Below are positions 15,216 through 16,960 of a stretch of 16,960 bases of DNA, one piece after another (position 1 is the stretch's first letter; each line of letters starts with the position of its first letter). The notes below the pieces were generated by a model. The model was not told where the DNA came from. It did no database searches and saw only the letters and a list, made by a program, of their open reading frames with translations. The translations under genes were made by a program, and so were the position numbers. The DNA comes from Candidatus Poribacteria bacterium (GTDB lineage Bacteria > Poribacteria > WGA-4E > WGA-3G): NCBI GenBank assembly GCA_009835515.1, contig VXXH01000376.1, positions 1-16,960 of the forward strand, given 5' to 3'.

Positions 15216-15843
15216 TGGCAGGGGAGATTGGGGCCATCGCAAAGACTGCGATGAACGGACATCTCGAAACATCTGGAATGGCTGGACAGGAGACTGCATC
15301 GGCACCTACTACAACTGCAATGGACAAACGTCTGCGGATTGCTCGAATGCCAGTCAGCATCTCAGCGATAGCAGTAGCAGTTCGGGTTGTGCGAACAACG
15401 CGACGTATAACTATTGCGATGATCAAGGTTCATGTTCGGAGGGTTCAAGTTCGGGCGTTCCGGGTCCCGTCTGTGGTCATAACTACTGCTGTTGCTCGCC
15501 GTCGGATAGCAGCTCTGGTGGCAGCAGTTCCGGTGGGCGGAACTGTGGGACCTGCGATAGATATTACGCCCCTGGGGAGACGATCGGGACGTGTCCAAAC
15601 GGGGATGTCTGTTGGTTCGACGACAGCAGCTCTGACGGTAGTAGCAGTAGCGACGGCAGTTCAGATGACAGCAGTTCAGACGATAGTAGCGATTCGAGTG
15701 ATAATGGGGTCTGCCAGCAGTGCGGTGGTGCGAATTATTACCCCTGTGTCTACTGTGGTGTGACCTTTGACACCTGTTATTCTCACATTCGGGATTGCTC
15801 GTCGTCGTCGGATGGCTGGCATTCTTCGGTGTCCTATGATTGA
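15082..15843 (+). CDS. Cys/Ser/Asp-rich C-terminal part of the frameshifted secreted protein
   Basis: The frame is open from an ATG at 15082, but only the part from about 15205 looks coding. Before that it runs inside the preceding gene and has no cysteine. From 15205 it has 21 Cys in about 212 residues, in small knuckles: CGHNYCCC, CGTC, CPNGDVC, CQQC, CVYC and CYSHIRDC. These are separated by Ser/Asp/Gly linkers (repeated SSD and SSSDG units, coded around 15620-15710). The composition continues that of the upstream Cys-rich tail, and loss of one C at 15203-15211 joins the two into about 452 codons. Taken alone it would lack a signal peptide and a ribosome-binding site. Zinc knuckles or disulfides are both possible; the acidic linkers suggest an exported, flexible protein. 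The start given is formal only. Confidence 0.6.
   Translation: MVRAGPTTPAHPIMRTSVPENGIIKRPVGVAAEHSLPIILAPPHNGRGDWGHRKDCDERTSRNIWNGWTGDCIGTYYNCNGQTSADCSNASQHLSDSSSSSGCANNATYNYCDDQGSCSEGSSSGVPGPVCGHNYCCCSPSDSSSGGSSSGGRNCGTCDRYYAPGETIGTCPNGDVCWFDDSSSDGSSSSDGSSDDSSSDDSSDSSDNGVCQQCGGANYYPCVYCGVTFDTCYSHIRDCSSSSDGWHSSVSYD
15203..15211 (+). other. nine-C homopolymer at a frame switch
   Basis: GG followed by nine C and then ATAATGG. With eight C, the upstream frame reads Gly-Pro-Pro-His-Asn-Gly-Arg-Gly and continues to the stop at 15841-15843 without interruption. With nine C it stops at once. Poly-C of this length is a classic slipped-strand site and also a common sequencing or assembly error. Confidence 0.8.
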
Positions 15844-15852
15844 TCTTTTCAG

Positions 15853-16551
15853 ATGTCTATCACTTTTAACCCTTTCAAGCGACGCTCCATTTATCTTTTG
15901 ATATTTGGTGCGTTGTTTTTACTGCTGATTGTGGTTGTGGTGCGTGTTCTGTCGCCCTCGCCACCGGACCTTGAACCCGTCAAGGAGAGAACCGCGGTTT
16001 CTGAACCGCGTCGCGTCCACCGAACCCCGCCCCGAGTCTTTGAGGTCTCCGAAAACTACTACCAGACCATCATCGACAATAACCTGTTCCGTCCGTTAGG
16101 CTGGCGACCGCCACGACCGAGAGAACCCTATCGTCTCATTGGCACGAAACTTGCGCGTGATGCGAACACACCGCCACAGGCAATCATTGAATCCACCGCA
16201 GGAAACACAACATATATTGTGTCAATCGGTGAGAAAATAGACGCATCGACCGAAGTTGTAGACATCCAGCCGAAGCAGGTCACGCTTTCGACCAACGGCG
16301 CGCAAAGAAAGTTGAGACTCAATACCGCTGTCACCCTGAACGCGTCGGCTGCCACCCGTCGGTTTCCGATACGGACGACCCACACACCGACACCGATGAG
16401 ACGACCGCCCGGTGTCTCCGCGCCGCGAACCGATAGCCCGCCGTCTCCGCGCCGTCCGCTGTCTGACTGGGAGACCCGCGAAGGTCAACCGATACCGATT
16501 GGCGATGCTCGGCTGAAAAACCCTCAGAAGTGGGGACTCCGCCGCCGATAG
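15853..16551 (+). CDS. GspC/PulC-like type II secretion inner-membrane protein
   Basis: A 232-residue bitopic protein: cytoplasmic N-tail, one membrane helix (about 13-33), Pro/Arg-rich linker (35-62), then a GspC homology-region-like domain (about 68-160). Its signature includes YQTIIDNNLFRPLGW (70-84), YRLIGTKLA (93-101), IIESTAGNTTYIVSIGEKI (111-129) and VVDIQPKQVTL (135-145). In type II secretion this domain contacts the secretin GspD in the periplasm. The tail (160-232) is Pro/Arg/Thr-rich, and no PDZ or coiled coil is present. It starts 9 nt after the Cys-rich frame, with no clear ribosome-binding site, so coupling is likely. No secretin or ATPase gene lies in the window. A type IV pilus PilP-like role is an alternative. 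Confidence 0.75.
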   Translation: MSITFNPFKRRSIYLLIFGALFLLLIVVVVRVLSPSPPDLEPVKERTAVSEPRRVHRTPPRVFEVSENYYQTIIDNNLFRPLGWRPPRPREPYRLIGTKLARDANTPPQAIIESTAGNTTYIVSIGEKIDASTEVVDIQPKQVTLSTNGAQRKLRLNTAVTLNASAATRRFPIRTTHTPTPMRRPPGVSAPRTDSPPSPRRPLSDWETREGQPIPIGDARLKNPQKWGLRRR

Positions 16552-16589
16552 CGGTTTTTGAAAAGAAATGCCGCGCCATTTCTTTCAAA
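16542..16589 (+). terminator. candidate transcription terminator after the GspC-like gene
   Basis: CCGC (16542-16545) and GCGG (16551-16554), followed by TTTTT, form a short intrinsic-terminator-like hairpin across the stop codon. Directly after it, TTTGAAAAGAAATG (16557-16570) and CATTTCTTTCAAA (16577-16589) form a 13-bp stem with one bulge and a CCGCGC loop, but with no T run behind it. Together they mark the probable end of the operon. Confidence 0.5.
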
Positions 16590-16960
16590 CGATTTCCCCT
16601 CGCAGTCGTCTAAACTTCAAAAGCAGCGATGCGTTGTCGCTGCGTGGTTAGAAACTAATAGTCGGAAAGTGGCAACACGCGCCAGACACGGACTGCCATT
16701 TTTTCATGGTTCAGTGGTTGATTAAGGGGTAGATTTTGGGTGTGTCGTTTCCGAGTGGGTTGTTGTCCGTTTGGGTATCCGCCCTTTTGAGCCGATCGAA
16801 ATACATATCGCCCGAAATCGTCAAAACAGGTTAGACGCATATATTCATTATTTCGATTCTCCGCTTGATGTCTTTTGGTTGTTGGGGTGACCTCCCGGTC
16901 GTAACGCTCGCTGGACGTTGACTGCTGATGGCTGGCAACTGAAAACTGAAAATTAAGGAC
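16590..16960. other. gene-free stretch with a hairpin
   Basis: No convincing gene is seen. GCAGCGA/TCGCTGC (16623-16629 with 16637-16643) form a perfect 7-bp stem. A 61-codon frame on the - strand (16840-16655) has no ribosome-binding site and no recognisable family. The right end carries half of a repeat (16919-16955). Confidence 0.5.
16919..16955. repeat. partial intergenic repeat arm at the window edge
   Basis: TGACTGCTGATGGCTGGCAA, followed by the 7-bp unit AACTGAA in tandem (16937-16950) and AATT. The style matches the CTGATAACTG arms seen at 9152-9184. The partner arm, if any, lies beyond the window. Confidence 0.5.

Noticed and set aside
15215..15763. A 182-codon frame starting at an ATG that overlaps the stop of the secreted coiled-coil gene (TAATG), looking like stop-start coupling.
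   Set aside because: Its product is a low-complexity Val/Ala/Thr/Arg string. The other frame over the same bases is rich in paired cysteines and continues the upstream protein, so this is a shadow.
16655..16840. A 61-codon frame on the - strand in the last gene-free stretch.
   Set aside because: No ribosome-binding site near its ATG, no recognised family and no neighbour in the same direction. It cannot be told from chance.
1..16960. CRISPR array, prophage, insertion sequence, defence or toxin-antitoxin system.
   Set aside because: No regularly spaced repeats, transposase, integrase, nuclease or small toxin/antitoxin pairs were recognised on either strand.

Overview
The window looks like chromosomal DNA of an uncultured Gram-negative-type bacterium. 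My best guess is Candidatus Poribacteria or a close relative. This rests on remembered family resemblance, not a search: CAGTTATCAG-type intergenic repeats, a DUF6807 protein, a eukaryote-like NAD synthetase, a secreted family otherwise familiar from Bacteroidota, and Cys/Ser-rich secreted proteins. Outer-membrane and periplasmic proteins (a Wzi-like barrel, a lytic transglycosylase, a GspC-like protein) support a two-membrane envelope. I saw no tRNA, rRNA, CRISPR array, transposase or phage gene.

Left block, + strand, 111-4733. A promoter with an extended -10 lies only about 9 nt before a DUF6807 gene. Then come miaB (tRNA methylthiotransferase), map (methionine aminopeptidase), ccmC (haem handling for cytochrome c maturation) and a long CcmD-like membrane protein, packed with overlaps or a 4-nt gap. 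A palindromic repeat and a small SRPBCC gene follow. That gene converges on, and overlaps by 28 bp, the last gene of the middle block.

Middle block, - strand, 13259-4706. In transcription order: a 915-aa secreted protein with four repeated domains carrying Asp-rich, EF-hand-like loops and a C-terminal TolB-like propeller; a 442-aa secreted protein of the family often mislabelled asparagine synthetase B; a repeat element; a glutamine-dependent NAD synthetase of eukaryotic type; a Wzi-like outer-membrane protein with an SLH-like N-terminus; and a membrane-anchored lytic transglycosylase. Overlaps of 4 bp link the first two genes to each other and nadE to wzi. Most of the block concerns the cell envelope.

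Right block, + strand, 13398-16589. A strong sigma70-type promoter and a long leader full of hairpins, two of them mutually exclusive, precede a short operon. It encodes a membrane-anchored His-rich/Pro-rich protein, a secreted coiled-coil protein with a Cys-rich tail, a Cys/Ser/Asp-rich region in another frame joined to it across a run of nine C, and a lone GspC-like protein. Removing one C fuses the second and third into a single reading frame of about 452 codons, so this is a frameshifted or possibly phase-variable gene. This operon is the best candidate for an undescribed system: a surface or secretion module whose product is switched on by tract length. The last 0.4 kb holds hairpins and half of another repeat but no convincing gene.
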